Of a stretch of 64,000 bases of DNA, positions 42,109 to 51,361 are shown in pieces. This DNA is from DTU064 sp045588245 (lineage in GTDB: Bacteria; Bacillota; Clostridia; Oscillospirales; CAG-272): the NCBI GenBank assembly GCA_045588245.1, contig JAZNDW010000001.1, forward strand, positions 124,001 through 188,000. Reading direction: 5' to 3'. The notes under the pieces are model-generated. The model was given only the letters and a program-made list of their open reading frames with translations. It made no database searches and was not told where the DNA came from. Position numbers and translations under genes: made by a program. Every line of letters starts with the position of its first letter. Within the stretch, counting starts at the first letter, position 1.

Positions 42109-43320
42109 TCAATTCAGGTAAAAAGTCAGCGTACAGTGGTCTTCGTTAACCGAACACCTTATGCTTTCGTAATCTTCAAAAGCGTCTATTGAGTAGCACG
42201 CTCCAGAGTCCACAAGCTCAACGCACGCATCGTTAAGCACGTCCGGCGATGCAAACTGAACGCTCACTATATGCTGCCCCGCCTGATCCGTCAGAACGTC
42301 ATTTATACTGTCAAAATCGTATGATTCAAGAAAATATCCGCGATATTTGAAATAATTGTATTTCTCCGCATCACACTCGGGCATATCAAACATTTCGTCC
42401 GTCGTATGCGTTTTTGAAAGAGACTCGTCGTTTATGCAAAAGTATTCGTACTTTGCTTCATCGTATTCATGATCGGCATCGTCCCACGTCACGTCGACGT
42501 AATAGCCTTCGTTTTCAATGAAAATCAGATTCCAAGCGTGTGCACCGCCTGCATCTCCGGTAACGTACGCACAATCATAACCCAGCTCGTCCATAATGAG
42601 CTTGAATGCTTTTGCGTATCCGGCGCATACGGTCCTGCCGTCCACAAGACAGCCGTACGCAGAATAGATATACTCACAGTCGGCATCGTGATTGGACTTG
42701 TAATATTCAGCAAGCGCATCATGGTCATATATAGCGTTTTCGATCAGGTAATCGTGGACGAACTGTATCCGATCGTAATCCTCGCTGTATGCCCTTGCCA
42801 GCTCGGCAACGGCATCAACAGCGGCATCAAGCTCTGCGACGCGTTCGCTCTTATTCAAATTATATTCCCAGAAAGAATAAAAATAGAGATCGAGCTTGAC
42901 GCTGCCGACAGACGAAAACTGAAAATGCGACGACGTCGTTTTACATCCATTTTGCAGCCAGAACAGCTCGGGATGATCGAATGACAGTGCCGCTATCGCA
43001 CGCACGCAATACTCATGATAATTTTCGTAATCGACGTTATCAAACGTTATCGAGTCAACACCGTTGGCAACTTCAACGAGAAGCGTGCGGTATATGCGCT
43101 TTTCTTCCGAAGAGAGCTGCGCATAGTAAAACCCATTTTCATCGAAGTCGTGTTCGTTTTCCCATTTTTCTTCGGTATCGAGGACGTCCCCACTCAGATC
43201 CGATGTATCGGACGCGTCAGCGCCGCCGTCGAAAACCGCAGTCAGGATTATTGCCGCCGCTATCGAAATTACAAAAACAAGAAGATATGAAAAGCAGCCG
43301 TTACTCTTCATTTTCCGCAT
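42109..43320 (-). CDS. Membrane-anchored transglutaminase-like (papain-fold) protein
   Basis: The 403-residue protein has an N-terminal membrane helix (about 9-30), an acidic stretch and a transglutaminase-like domain with a complete catalytic triad: TVCAGYA (Cys232), GAHAWN (His261) and VDVTWDD (Asp276). Upstream, IQFVHDYLIENAIYD is the family's pre-catalytic helix. Such bacterial proteins can be proteases, cross-linkers or amidases, so the chemistry is unknown. The C-terminal 100 residues are not recognised. It overlaps the prsW end by 20 nt and is the last gene of the dockerin/PrsW operon. Its triad spacing matches that of the 46006-47601 protein. Confidence 0.85.
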   Translation of the reverse strand: MRKMKSNGCFSYLLVFVISIAAAIILTAVFDGGADASDTSDLSGDVLDTEEKWENEHDFDENGFYYAQLSSEEKRIYRTLLVEVANGVDSITFDNVDYENYHEYCVRAIAALSFDHPELFWLQNGCKTTSSHFQFSSVGSVKLDLYFYSFWEYNLNKSERVAELDAAVDAVAELARAYSEDYDRIQFVHDYLIENAIYDHDALAEYYKSNHDADCEYIYSAYGCLVDGRTVCAGYAKAFKLIMDELGYDCAYVTGDAGGAHAWNLIFIENEGYYVDVTWDDADHEYDEAKYEYFCINDESLSKTHTTDEMFDMPECDAEKYNYFKYRGYFLESYDFDSINDVLTDQAGQHIVSVQFASPDVLNDACVELVDSGACYSIDAFEDYESIRCSVNEDHCTLTFYLN

Positions 43321-44215
43321 CCTCCTTCGGCATCGCGCCGTCAGCTATGGAATATACGCCTTCAAAGATCTGAGGGGTAAGTTCCGGGTGCGCTTTGGCA
43401 ACGATCTTCACTGAATAACGGGTTCTTGCGCTGTCCTCTGAAGAAATGCGGTCAACACCGATAAAGCAGATACCGTAAAACATGAAGAGAACAAAGTAAA
43501 ACACGGTATTTACAGCATCTGAAACGATCGTGCCGGCAAACATATACGTTCCGGCAAGAATGAACGGCAAAAGAAGGCTGATGATGAGCTTCGATTGCGG
43601 AATATTGATCTTTGCTTCATCGATAAAGCCTTTGTCGATGAGGGCCTTTTCGTATTTTTGCGCGTTTTTATACGCTTGACGCACGGTGTAATAATATCCC
43701 ATCAGTACTCCTACGAACAAGTGGCACGGCACCGATGAAAGCGAACGCAAAGCGAGCGTATCCCAGCCGTTTACCCACGCATAACGCACGTTTTCAACGG
43801 CGGCAAATCCGAGAGAGATGAACGCAGAGTACACGATCCCGTCGAAAAGATAGTTGAAATTTTTATTGTTACGTGTTCCGAAGAAAAGTATGCACCATTT
43901 TATTCCAACCTCGACGAGCGCCACGCCGACAAAAGCGCACAGCACTTTGTGCAGTATGTCTGCCGCTGTGCTTTCGTATATTACGGCGCCGTCCGCGGAA
44001 AAGGATATATATCTTTCAAAAATTTTATCTATTCCGCCCGTAATGAATCTTTCGACGGCAAATGCGGGAAAATATGAAACCGCTCCGGCGAAAAACAAGC
44101 CTGTCAAAAGACCTATCGGCTCTTTTTCAACGCGGTCCTTGCAGTAAATAAAGACACATAAAATCAGCGCCGGCAAAAACGCTATGGCTGAAATCTCCCA
44201 CGACATATAACCCAC
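43301..44215 (-). CDS. PrsW-family intramembrane metalloprotease
   Basis: Multi-pass membrane protein of 304 residues with the PrsW motifs: VEVGIKW in place of the usual EExxK, FDGIVYSAFISLGFAAVENVRY (motif II with Asp and Glu-Asn) and SVPCHLFVGVLMGYYY (motif III His). PrsW in B. subtilis starts regulated proteolysis of the anti-sigma factor RsiW. The first motif has Val where many members have a second Glu, so activity should be checked. It is 19 nt after the Cys/His amidase-like dockerin gene and overlaps the transglutaminase-like gene. Confidence 0.85.
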   Translation of the reverse strand: MGYMSWEISAIAFLPALILCVFIYCKDRVEKEPIGLLTGLFFAGAVSYFPAFAVERFITGGIDKIFERYISFSADGAVIYESTAADILHKVLCAFVGVALVEVGIKWCILFFGTRNNKNFNYLFDGIVYSAFISLGFAAVENVRYAWVNGWDTLALRSLSSVPCHLFVGVLMGYYYTVRQAYKNAQKYEKALIDKGFIDEAKINIPQSKLIISLLLPFILAGTYMFAGTIVSDAVNTVFYFVLFMFYGICFIGVDRISSEDSARTRYSVKIVAKAHPELTPQIFEGVYSIADGAMPKEDAENEE

Positions 44216-44234
44216 AGAACCGTCCTCCTTTTAT

Positions 44235-45860
44235 TTATTCGGCAGGAAAAGATAAAAGCTTTCCATTCACGTATGCATAGATCATTGCGGCATCGACGGC
44301 TGTTACCTCACCGTCACCGTTGACGTCTGCAGCCCATAACTGCGTTTCGTCGAGATCGAGCTTGCCGTTTACGGCTGCATACGCCATGGCGGCGTCAACG
44401 GCGGTAACTTCCCCGTCTATGTTTACGTCACCGCATATATACTCTCTTTCTCCGCAATCAACGCAAACCCCGTCAACGTAACCGTGCCCTTTGGCATCGA
44501 CACGGTCATGAACGTAAGCGTAACCGCAATCTCCGCACGTATATTCCGTGTACCCCTGCTCCGTACAGGTCGGATCGACAGTGACTGTGGTATAGGAATG
44601 TGTGCACGGATTTTCATAGTAAAAAGCATATCCGCCAAGCTCAGTCGTTATTTCGGTTTGGCACAGCTCGTCCCCGTTCATATAGTAAGAGCAGACCGTC
44701 ACAATATATGAAAGCGTATAGTCACCCGACCCTATTTTAGCAAGCTGCGAAAAAGGCAAAGAACGGTCGACGGTACTGTATTTGAGAGTATATTCATCAC
44801 CACAGACAGCAACCGTATCCGAGCTGAGAATGGGTTCGTTATCTGTGTCCGTGTCTATATTTGCATAAACGACAGCCTTCAATGCGCTAATGTCTCCGCC
44901 ACCGCTCCTGACTGTTCCTTTTATATTGGTCGAGCCTTTGATCGTGGACGGAAAGCTTCCGCCGTCGATCCACGGCGATATAACGTCCGTCACAACGGTT
45001 TTTTCGCAAAGCACGTATTCGTTTGTGCCTATCTTATACCAAAATTCGCCTTCGGTATTTTTATATAGCGCCGTTGCCGTCACCTCGGTCCCTGCCACAA
45101 GCGGCTTGTCCGTCAGCTCTGTCGACACGTCACCGTACGATTCCGCAACGGTGCTGTTACAAGGTAACGTATATGCAACCGTGTCTTCGGTTATAGCGAG
45201 CGTTACACCGCACGGGTATTTTTCCGAAAAAGACAGATATGATGTATATTCCGGAGCGTCGGGCCACAGGATGTACTTAATGTAACCGTATGCCGAGCCC
45301 GAATCCGGTCCGTATGAAGCGACCAATGAATCAAAGCTCCATTCAACGAGGCGCGAGCGCCCCATGCCGTCGTAATTTCCTTCAAGGAAAAACGCGCCGT
45401 CGCCGGCATCATTCATTTTAACAAACACCAATGAATGACCGTTGCTGTCGCCGCTTGCGGGGTCGGAAGCGCGATCGATCCTGAAAAGTGCACCGGGAGC
45501 CGCTGCACGCAGATACATCTGCAGATGTTCTATTGTGAGGGTTCTGTCCTCTGCAGGCACAAAACGAAGATAATTCGTGCTTTCGTCGCGTCTGTCGGGA
45601 CGTTCTCCCCAAACGTGATAGTATACGTAAAATGCGTAATTCCAACAGCAATAATGCTTGCCCGTACCAACGGTTTTTCCACAGTTACAGTATCTGTTTG
45701 AGCCGTCTGCGGGGGCGTTGATATTCGGAATAACGACACCGTGCCCGATCATATAAGTTTCAGTTACGGTATCCGCTTTGACGGTAATCATCGGAAGCAT
45801 ACAGAACATCAATATTACAGCTATTACAGCTGACAGCGTGGAAGAAGAACTCTTTTTCAA
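44235..45860 (-). CDS. Secreted Cys/His amidase-like protein with zinc-ribbon-like repeat and type I dockerin
   Basis: The 541-residue secreted protein has a signal peptide (to about 29), then an N-terminal domain where CCWNYAFYVYYHVWG (Cys71/72) and NGHSLVFVKMND (His142) resemble a CHAP/NlpC-P60-like Cys-His active site. A beta-rich middle (SH3-like and Ig-like, about 205-420) is followed by a CTHSY, PTCTEQGYTEYTCGDCG repeat and a C-terminal dockerin with two DVNxDGEVTAVDAAMxYAxVNG calcium loops. TTG is the likely start, 13 nt after AAAGGAG. No cohesin is present in the window, so the dockerin's partner must lie elsewhere. The first gene of a three-gene operon, it may act on wall peptides. 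Confidence 0.7.
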   Translation of the reverse strand: MKKSSSSTLSAVIAVILMFCMLPMITVKADTVTETYMIGHGVVIPNINAPADGSNRYCNCGKTVGTGKHYCCWNYAFYVYYHVWGERPDRRDESTNYLRFVPAEDRTLTIEHLQMYLRAAAPGALFRIDRASDPASGDSNGHSLVFVKMNDAGDGAFFLEGNYDGMGRSRLVEWSFDSLVASYGPDSGSAYGYIKYILWPDAPEYTSYLSFSEKYPCGVTLAITEDTVAYTLPCNSTVAESYGDVSTELTDKPLVAGTEVTATALYKNTEGEFWYKIGTNEYVLCEKTVVTDVISPWIDGGSFPSTIKGSTNIKGTVRSGGGDISALKAVVYANIDTDTDNEPILSSDTVAVCGDEYTLKYSTVDRSLPFSQLAKIGSGDYTLSYIVTVCSYYMNGDELCQTEITTELGGYAFYYENPCTHSYTTVTVDPTCTEQGYTEYTCGDCGYAYVHDRVDAKGHGYVDGVCVDCGEREYICGDVNIDGEVTAVDAAMAYAAVNGKLDLDETQLWAADVNGDGEVTAVDAAMIYAYVNGKLLSFPAE

Positions 45861-45898
45861 AGCGTCACGTTTACTCCTTTTTCATCGGTATATGATAT

Positions 45899-45927
45899 AT
45901 TATAACATATTTCCGCACGTTTTTCAA
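45899..45927 (-). promoter_or_regulatory. Promoter of the dockerin-amidase / prsW / transglutaminase operon
   Basis: Minus strand TTGAAA (45922-45927), 17-nt spacer, TATAAT (45899-45904) with TGT before the -10. It lies just after the terminator of the upstream gene and about 40 nt before the TTG start. Confidence 0.8.
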
Positions 45928-45944
45928 TCGTCTGTTGAAAGCGC

Positions 45945-45984
45945 AAAAAAAGCAGACGCTTTTTGTGAAGCGTCTGCTTTTTTT
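45945..45984. terminator. Terminator of the transglutaminase-dockerin gene
   Basis: Perfect 11-bp stem (45951-45961 with 45968-45978) with an A-run before and a seven-T run after; active on the minus strand 28 nt after the stop at 46006 and potentially on the plus strand. Confidence 0.92.
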
Positions 45985-46005
45985 ATTGCATTTTTTATTG
46001 AATGA

Positions 46006-47601
46006 TCAGTTTTCTACGGGGAACGATGCAAGCTTGCCGTTCACGTAAGCATAGATCATAGCTGCGTCACGTGCGGTGACCTCGCCGTCGCCGTTGACGT
46101 CGGCAGCGACAAACTGCGCTTCGTCTGCCTCAAGCTTACCGTTTACGATCGCGTACGTCATAGCCGCGTCGCGTGCTGTAATCTCGTCGTCGCCGTTAAT
46201 GTCGGCATAGTTGGCCGTGACCTCGTCTTCTCCGCAACGTTCACATTCACCGTTTATGTAGTTGTGGCTGAGCTTTTCTATGATTTCCTGCTGTGTCAGT
46301 ACTACGTCGCATACAAAGCAATGTGCGCCTTCAGTCAAGCCCGTTTCGGTGCACGTCGGTTCTTTTGCTTCGTCCACTGTTGGTGTGTGTCCCGTTTCGG
46401 GCACGTCTTCGGTTATCTCGTCACCGCAGTCAGCGCACGTCTTCGTCTTTTCGCCTGCTTCCGTGCACGTCGGTTCCGTTGTGACTACCCAATCGCCATA
46501 GTTGTGGCTGAGCTTTTCGACAGTATCAGAAGTATAAAGATCACCGCAGACGCACGTATACGTTGTGTATCCTTCTTCGGTACAGGTGGGAGGTGTCACG
46601 ATTGCGATATATTCATGAATATGCGGCGGCTGATAAACATAATCGTTTTCATCGATGGGATGTTGATTTTGGAACTCCGCCGAGAGAAACTTGTCATCGC
46701 TTATATGATCGTCAAAGTTGTCACTTCCCAACAGGAACCAATCATATTCATTTCTGCCTGCATCCCACGTTGAATCAAGATTGTAATATTTGTCATCGAG
46801 CTTAACGATATTCCACGCATGCGCGCCGCCGTTACCGATTCCGAAAATCACTCTTGCATCAACGTCAAGCTCAAGCATCAATCTGTAAAACAGAAGCGCA
46901 TATCCCTGACATACGGACGTTTTGTTTATGAGCGCCGCGTATGCTGTATGCTTCAGCAAATATTCATTATCATAAAGATTGTCATAATCGTATGTGATAT
47001 TATCGCACAAATAATCGTAAACGCCCGTGATTTTTCCGTAATCGTCCGCGTCCCACAGATCAAGCTCGGCGAGAAGCTCGTCAACGGCAACGTTGAGCTC
47101 CGCTTCCTGCTCGGCAGTTGTGAAATACTCCATTTCATAAGTAACATGAAAAATGTAGTTATCACCGTACCCCGAAATGTACGCACCGGCACTCCACGAA
47201 ACACCGCCGCATCTGATATAATCTCCTGAAGTTGATATATCACAGTGTACCGTTGCAGCATCGTAAAGATCATTTATCGCCGTTTGAATCCTATCAAGAT
47301 CGACCGCAAATTCGATTTCAATAACATCTTCGCGTGCGATTATCTGATCACGCAATTCCACCGCAGCTTCTTCGAAACTGTCAACGGAAGCGAAAGAATA
47401 CGTTCTTAAAGCGGCAAAATGCTCCTTGACCGTCAGCAGTCCCGCTTCGGGATAAAGGGTTATTTCATTGGACGACTCCACGGTCGCCATTACGCTTTCG
47501 GGGGCGGCACCGTCTTCAATGTCAACTCCGTGGACAGTAACGACGGGCATAACGGTAAGTACCGTTACAAATGCCAAAAATAACGACAGAAATCTTTTCA
47601 T
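46006..47601 (-). CDS. Secreted transglutaminase-like protein with Cys-rich repeats and type I dockerin
   Basis: The 531-residue protein has a signal peptide (about 1-25), a transglutaminase-like domain with SVCQGYA (Cys231), GAHAWN (His261) and NLDSTWD (Asp276), three Cys-rich repeats (PTCTEEGYTTYTC, PTCTEAGEKTKTCADCG, PTCTETGLTEG...C) and a C-terminal dockerin with two calcium loops (ADINGDDEITARDAAM and ADVNGDGEVTARDAAM). The triad spacing matches the neighbouring membrane-bound paralog. It may modify or cut other extracellular proteins on a scaffold, which is inference. It stands alone between its own promoter and terminator. Confidence 0.82.
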   Translation of the reverse strand: MKRFLSLFLAFVTVLTVMPVVTVHGVDIEDGAAPESVMATVESSNEITLYPEAGLLTVKEHFAALRTYSFASVDSFEEAAVELRDQIIAREDVIEIEFAVDLDRIQTAINDLYDAATVHCDISTSGDYIRCGGVSWSAGAYISGYGDNYIFHVTYEMEYFTTAEQEAELNVAVDELLAELDLWDADDYGKITGVYDYLCDNITYDYDNLYDNEYLLKHTAYAALINKTSVCQGYALLFYRLMLELDVDARVIFGIGNGGAHAWNIVKLDDKYYNLDSTWDAGRNEYDWFLLGSDNFDDHISDDKFLSAEFQNQHPIDENDYVYQPPHIHEYIAIVTPPTCTEEGYTTYTCVCGDLYTSDTVEKLSHNYGDWVVTTEPTCTEAGEKTKTCADCGDEITEDVPETGHTPTVDEAKEPTCTETGLTEGAHCFVCDVVLTQQEIIEKLSHNYINGECERCGEDEVTANYADINGDDEITARDAAMTYAIVNGKLEADEAQFVAADVNGDGEVTARDAAMIYAYVNGKLASFPVEN

Positions 47602-47651
47602 ATAGCGAATCCCTTTCCGTTTTCATCGATGATGCCGAAATATTCATATTA

Positions 47652-47680
47652 ATTTTACTACTTTATTCACAATGTGTCAA
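47652..47680 (-). promoter_or_regulatory. Promoter of the transglutaminase-dockerin gene
   Basis: Minus strand TTGACA (47675-47680), 17-nt spacer, TAAAAT (47652-47657), about 50 nt before the ATG at 47601. Confidence 0.8.
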
Positions 47681-47733
47681 TAAACATTACGATATTTAAT
47701 GTCCGTCGCAAATATGCATATATAAAGTAAAGC

Positions 47734-47760
47734 AAAAACCTCGCCGATGGCGAGGTTTTT
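47734..47760 (-). terminator. Terminator after the RodA/FtsW-like gene
   Basis: Stem AAAAACCTCGCC and GGCGAGGTTTTT (47734-47745, 47749-47760, loop GAT), touching the stop codon of the SEDS gene at 47761. Confidence 0.92.
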
Positions 47761-48903
47761 TCACGCTTGTTCGCGTTCAAAATAATATTTGGTATTATGC
47801 AGCCTTACGCTTTGCGCAAGCCCCAAGGTCAGCCACATGGCAAGCATCGACGAGCCGCCGTAGCTCATAAACGGCATCGTGATGCCGATTACGGGAAGCA
47901 TACCGAGGCACATTCCCATGTTTTCCGTCGTTTGCGCTATCAGAATTGCGATAACTCCCGCGCAAATATACGAGCCCGTATCTTTGCGGGACGTACGCGC
48001 TGTTTTGATAAGACGCAGTATCATGACCGCCATAAGTATAAGATAGATCATAGCTCCGAAAAATCCGAATTTTTCGCACATTACGGAAAAAAGGAAGTCC
48101 GTCGTTGCAACCGGCAAAGTTTTATATTCGGTGCCGCCCATTATTCCTGATCCCCAAAATCCGCCGGCAGAGATCGTTTCAATGCTCAATAGCGGCTGAT
48201 AACCGTAGTTTTGAGGGTCAATGGTCGGGTCAAATCCGCAGAGTATTCGCATTTGCTGATATTCGGAAAGATGAGGCCATATATACGGCATCGCTATGAC
48301 ACAAGCACCGATAGCGGCGCCGTAATACCACAGCGACAAGCCGCCGGCATACATCATAACGGCAAAAATACAGATGAATACGAGCGTTGTGCCGAGGTCG
48401 CCCGTCAGAAGCATCGCTCCGATGATAACACCCGCATGCGTCAAAAGACGCAACAAGCTCTTCGGATGATTGATCTTTGATTTCAAAAGGTCGATGTGTT
48501 TTGAAAACGACAGGATGAACATCATCTTTACGAATTCCGACGGTTGAAAATTGAACGGTCCGATCTCAATATAGAGCTTCTGTCCGTCTTCCTGCGGGCT
48601 TTTGCCGAACAAGAGCACAAGTATCAAAAGGAATATCGACACGACCGTCAGCGGTACCCACAGCTTAGTTACGATCGCATCATAATCGAACGTTGCTATC
48701 ACGACCATGACGAAAAATCCCGCGACCGCCGCAAGCGTTTGCATCACGACCATTCGCGTGCCGTAGCTGTAATCGTCCTTGAACCCGAAAATAGTCAAAA
48801 CGGAGATGAGTGTCATGCCGAACGCGCAGGCGATCATCACAAAATCAAGCCTTCCGAGCTTTTCTTTCAGCGAAGTTGAAAACACCTTCATTCCGCATCT
48901 CAC
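47761..48903 (-). CDS. SEDS-family peptidoglycan polymerase (RodA/FtsW/SpoVE type)
   Basis: Integral membrane glycan-strand polymerase of about 380 residues with ten hydrophobic segments. Family signatures are GPFNFQPSEFVKMMFILSF, TGDLGTTLVFICIF, a CGFDPTIDPQNYGYQPLLSIETISAGGFWGSG loop and GITMPFMSYGGSS. It works with a class B penicillin-binding protein in elongation, division or sporulation. I cannot decide between RodA, FtsW and SpoVE; the neighbouring genes give no clue. Two in-frame Met codons compete for the start; the first has AAAGGAG close by with a short 4-nt spacer. It ends in a strong terminator. Confidence 0.88.
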   Translation of the reverse strand: MRCGMKVFSTSLKEKLGRLDFVMIACAFGMTLISVLTIFGFKDDYSYGTRMVVMQTLAAVAGFFVMVVIATFDYDAIVTKLWVPLTVVSIFLLILVLLFGKSPQEDGQKLYIEIGPFNFQPSEFVKMMFILSFSKHIDLLKSKINHPKSLLRLLTHAGVIIGAMLLTGDLGTTLVFICIFAVMMYAGGLSLWYYGAAIGACVIAMPYIWPHLSEYQQMRILCGFDPTIDPQNYGYQPLLSIETISAGGFWGSGIMGGTEYKTLPVATTDFLFSVMCEKFGFFGAMIYLILMAVMILRLIKTARTSRKDTGSYICAGVIAILIAQTTENMGMCLGMLPVIGITMPFMSYGGSSMLAMWLTLGLAQSVRLHNTKYYFEREQA

Positions 48904-48952
48904 TCCTTTCGTTCGTGTTTTTCTGTCGACGGTTTATATATACCGCAACGAA

Positions 48953-50401
48953 TTAATATGCAACGGCAAAATAAACGACGTGCTGTGCGGGTTTTCCACA
49001 GCAAACACACTTATCGTCAAAGCTCTCCTCGTCAAAGGGGATGCAGCGTGAGCCGACACCCGTCTTCTCCTTGATGGAATCTTCGCAGGCTTCATCGCCG
49101 CACCACATAAGGCGGACGAAGCCGTTGCCGTTTTCTGCGAGCGATTCTTTGATCTCGTCGATCGTGCGGCAGGTATATGTGTGATTTTCGCGGTTTGCGA
49201 GTGCCTTTGCGAACATACCGTCGCGTACTTCAACAAGCTTGGCTTTGACCGTTTCGGCAATACCGTCAAGGCAGATGCCAAAGGTCTTTTCCATGTTGTA
49301 ACGTGTTACAACAACACATTCGTTATTGGCAAGATCGCGCGGTCCGATCTCAATTCTGACGGGCACGCCCTTCATTTCGTACTGCGCGAACTTCCAGCCG
49401 GGAGACTGCGTATCGTCAGTATCGAGTTTTACGCGCACACCTGCCGATTTGAGCTGTTCGTATACTTCGGAGCACTTATCGAGCACACCGGGCTTCTGCA
49501 TCTGTATCGGAACGATAACGACCTGGATCGGTGCGATAGCGGGCGGCAAAACGAGACCGTTATTGTCGCCGTGCGTCATGATAACGCCGCCGATCATACG
49601 TGTTGTGCATCCCCAGGACGTCTGATGCGGATATACGAGCTTATTCTCGCGGTCCGTATACTGAATATCGAACGCACGGGCAAAACCGTCGCCGAAATAG
49701 TGCGACGTTGCAGCCTGAAGCGCCTTACCGTCGTGCATAAGAGCCTCGATTGCATAGGTTGCTTCCGCACCGGCGAACTTGTCGCTTTCCGTCTTCTTAC
49801 CCTTTACGACGGGGATCGCAAGATCATCCTCGTGGAAGCTTGCATATACGTTGAGCATCTGTTCGGTCTCGGTGATCGCTTCTTCAGCCGTTGCGTGCAT
49901 CGTGTGGCCTTCCTGCCATAAAAATTCGCGGGAACGAAGGAACGGACGTGTCGTGTTTTCCCATCTTACGACGGAGCACCACTGATTATAAAGCTTCGGC
50001 AGGTCGCGGTAGCTCTTGATGATGTTGGCGTAATGCTCGCAGAAGAGAGTTTCCGACGTCGGACGGACGCACAGACGCTCTGTGAGCGGTTCGGAGCCGC
50101 CGTGTGTTACCCATGCAACCTCGGGTGCGAAGCCTTCTACGTGATCCTTTTCCTTCTGAAGCAGAGATTCGGGAATGAACATCGGCATATATACGTTTTC
50201 GTGACCGAGCTCTTTGAATCTCGTATCAAGAATATTCTGGATATTTTCCCAGATCGCGTAACCGTACGGACGGATAATCATGCATCCGCGGACGCTTGAA
50301 TAGTCGATAAGATCGGCTTTCTTACAGATATCCGTATACCACTGCGCAAAGTCATCCTCCATTGAGGTGATCTCTTTTACCATTTTTTTGTCGTTTGCCA
50401 T
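48953..50401 (-). CDS. proS: Prolyl-tRNA synthetase, short (ProS type 3) form
   Basis: Class II synthetase of 482 residues without the inserted editing domain, the archaeal/eukaryotic-like ProS3 form found in many Clostridia. It begins with DFAQWYTDICKKADLIDYSSVRGCMIIRPYGYAIWENIQ (motif 1 region) and has RPTSETLFCEHYANIIKSYRDLP with WENTTRPFLRSREFLWQEGHT (motif 2), and a C-terminal anticodon domain ending in a CVCCGKPAQHVVYFAVAY zinc-like tail. It charges tRNA(Pro). A consensus-like promoter lies about 50 nt upstream. Confidence 0.96.
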   Translation of the reverse strand: MANDKKMVKEITSMEDDFAQWYTDICKKADLIDYSSVRGCMIIRPYGYAIWENIQNILDTRFKELGHENVYMPMFIPESLLQKEKDHVEGFAPEVAWVTHGGSEPLTERLCVRPTSETLFCEHYANIIKSYRDLPKLYNQWCSVVRWENTTRPFLRSREFLWQEGHTMHATAEEAITETEQMLNVYASFHEDDLAIPVVKGKKTESDKFAGAEATYAIEALMHDGKALQAATSHYFGDGFARAFDIQYTDRENKLVYPHQTSWGCTTRMIGGVIMTHGDNNGLVLPPAIAPIQVVIVPIQMQKPGVLDKCSEVYEQLKSAGVRVKLDTDDTQSPGWKFAQYEMKGVPVRIEIGPRDLANNECVVVTRYNMEKTFGICLDGIAETVKAKLVEVRDGMFAKALANRENHTYTCRTIDEIKESLAENGNGFVRLMWCGDEACEDSIKEKTGVGSRCIPFDEESFDDKCVCCGKPAQHVVYFAVAY

Positions 50402-50453
50402 ATATACCTCTTAACAGTTATAGAAATATGTTTTGAAAAAATGATTACTCTTT

Positions 50454-50482
50454 AATATATCATATTATTTTTTTTATGTCAA
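50454..50482 (-). promoter_or_regulatory. Promoter of proS
   Basis: Minus strand TTGACA (50477-50482), 17-nt spacer, TATATT (50454-50459). It is back to back with the promoter of the HAD gene. I see no T-box in the short leader. Confidence 0.8.
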
Positions 50483-50520
50483 CTCTGAGTGTCAAAGTGA
50501 AACCGTATTCTCAATTTGTA

Positions 50521-50549
50521 TTGACGCAAATGCGATTTTTTGGTAGGAT
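50521..50549 (+). promoter_or_regulatory. Promoter of the HAD phosphatase gene
   Basis: TTGACG (50521-50526), 17-nt spacer, TAGGAT (50544-50549) preceded by TGG (extended -10), 60 nt before the ATG at 50609. Confidence 0.65.
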
Positions 50550-50608
50550 TATTGTAACGGTGCGGACGTTTTATTTCGCCCGCTCCGATTAATTTTTGGG
50601 ATAGATCT

Positions 50609-51250
50609 ATGTACACAACAATTTTATTCGATCTTGACGGCACGTTGACAGATCCAGGACTCGGTATCACAAATTCGGTCATGTATGCACTCGGCAAATT
50701 CGGCATCAACGTCAAGGACAGGGGCGAGCTTTACCGCTTCATCGGTCCGCCGCTTTATTATTCATTTACAACATTTTACGGTTTTTTGCACGATGATGCC
50801 GAGGCGGCGGTGCGCTATTACCGCGAATATTTCGGGGATATAGGCATCTTTGAAAACAAGGTGTACGCCGGTGTGCCCGGGATGCTCTCCACGCTCAAAA
50901 ATTCGGGCAAAAGACTCGTTCTTGCAACGTCCAAGCCGGAGGTATACGCAAAACGCATACTCGATCACTTTGAGCTTGACAGATACTTTGATTTTGTCGG
51001 CGGTGCGACGATGGATGCTACGCGAAACAATAAGTCCGACGTTATCTCATACGTTCTCGATTCCGTCGGCGTGACCGACAAGAGCACTTGCGTCATGATA
51101 GGAGACCGCGAGCACGACATTCTCGGAGCAAAAGCGAACGGGATCGATTCTGTCGGCGTCTTATACGGATACGGCTCGCGCGAAGAGCTTTCGGATGCCG
51201 GCGCAAATTATATCGTCAGTACCGTTGACGGTATACCTCCGTTACTATAA
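50609..51250 (+). CDS. HAD-superfamily phosphatase, phosphoglycolate-phosphatase-like
   Basis: The 213-residue enzyme is a typical subclass I HAD: nucleophile motif ILFDLDGTLTD (Asp8, Asp10), cap domain (about 18-90), motif II ATSK (about 105), and motif III-IV at TCVMIGDREHDILGAKANGIDSVGVLYGYGS. Members include Gph/PpaX and diverse sugar-phosphate phosphatases, so the substrate is open. It is alone in its transcript. The gap after it contains the promoter for the next gene. Confidence 0.88.
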   Translation: MYTTILFDLDGTLTDPGLGITNSVMYALGKFGINVKDRGELYRFIGPPLYYSFTTFYGFLHDDAEAAVRYYREYFGDIGIFENKVYAGVPGMLSTLKNSGKRLVLATSKPEVYAKRILDHFELDRYFDFVGGATMDATRNNKSDVISYVLDSVGVTDKSTCVMIGDREHDILGAKANGIDSVGVLYGYGSREELSDAGANYIVSTVDGIPPLL

Positions 51251-51281
51251 TGCACCCACGACATAAATCTGTGTTCACGTA

Positions 51282-51311
51282 TTGCAAAAATGCCGCAATT
51301 TGTGATATAAT
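51282..51311 (+). promoter_or_regulatory. Promoter of the membrane-protein pair before hom
   Basis: TTGCAA (51282-51287), 18-nt spacer, TATAAT (51306-51311) with TGA before it, 50 nt before the ATG at 51362. Confidence 0.7.
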
Positions 51312-51361
51312 ACAGTTTAATATTACATTAAGCATCTATGTGATGTTGAGGAAACAAAAAT

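Noticed and set aside
49326..49921. Plus-strand frames within proS
   Set aside because: Antisense of a fully conserved prolyl-tRNA synthetase.
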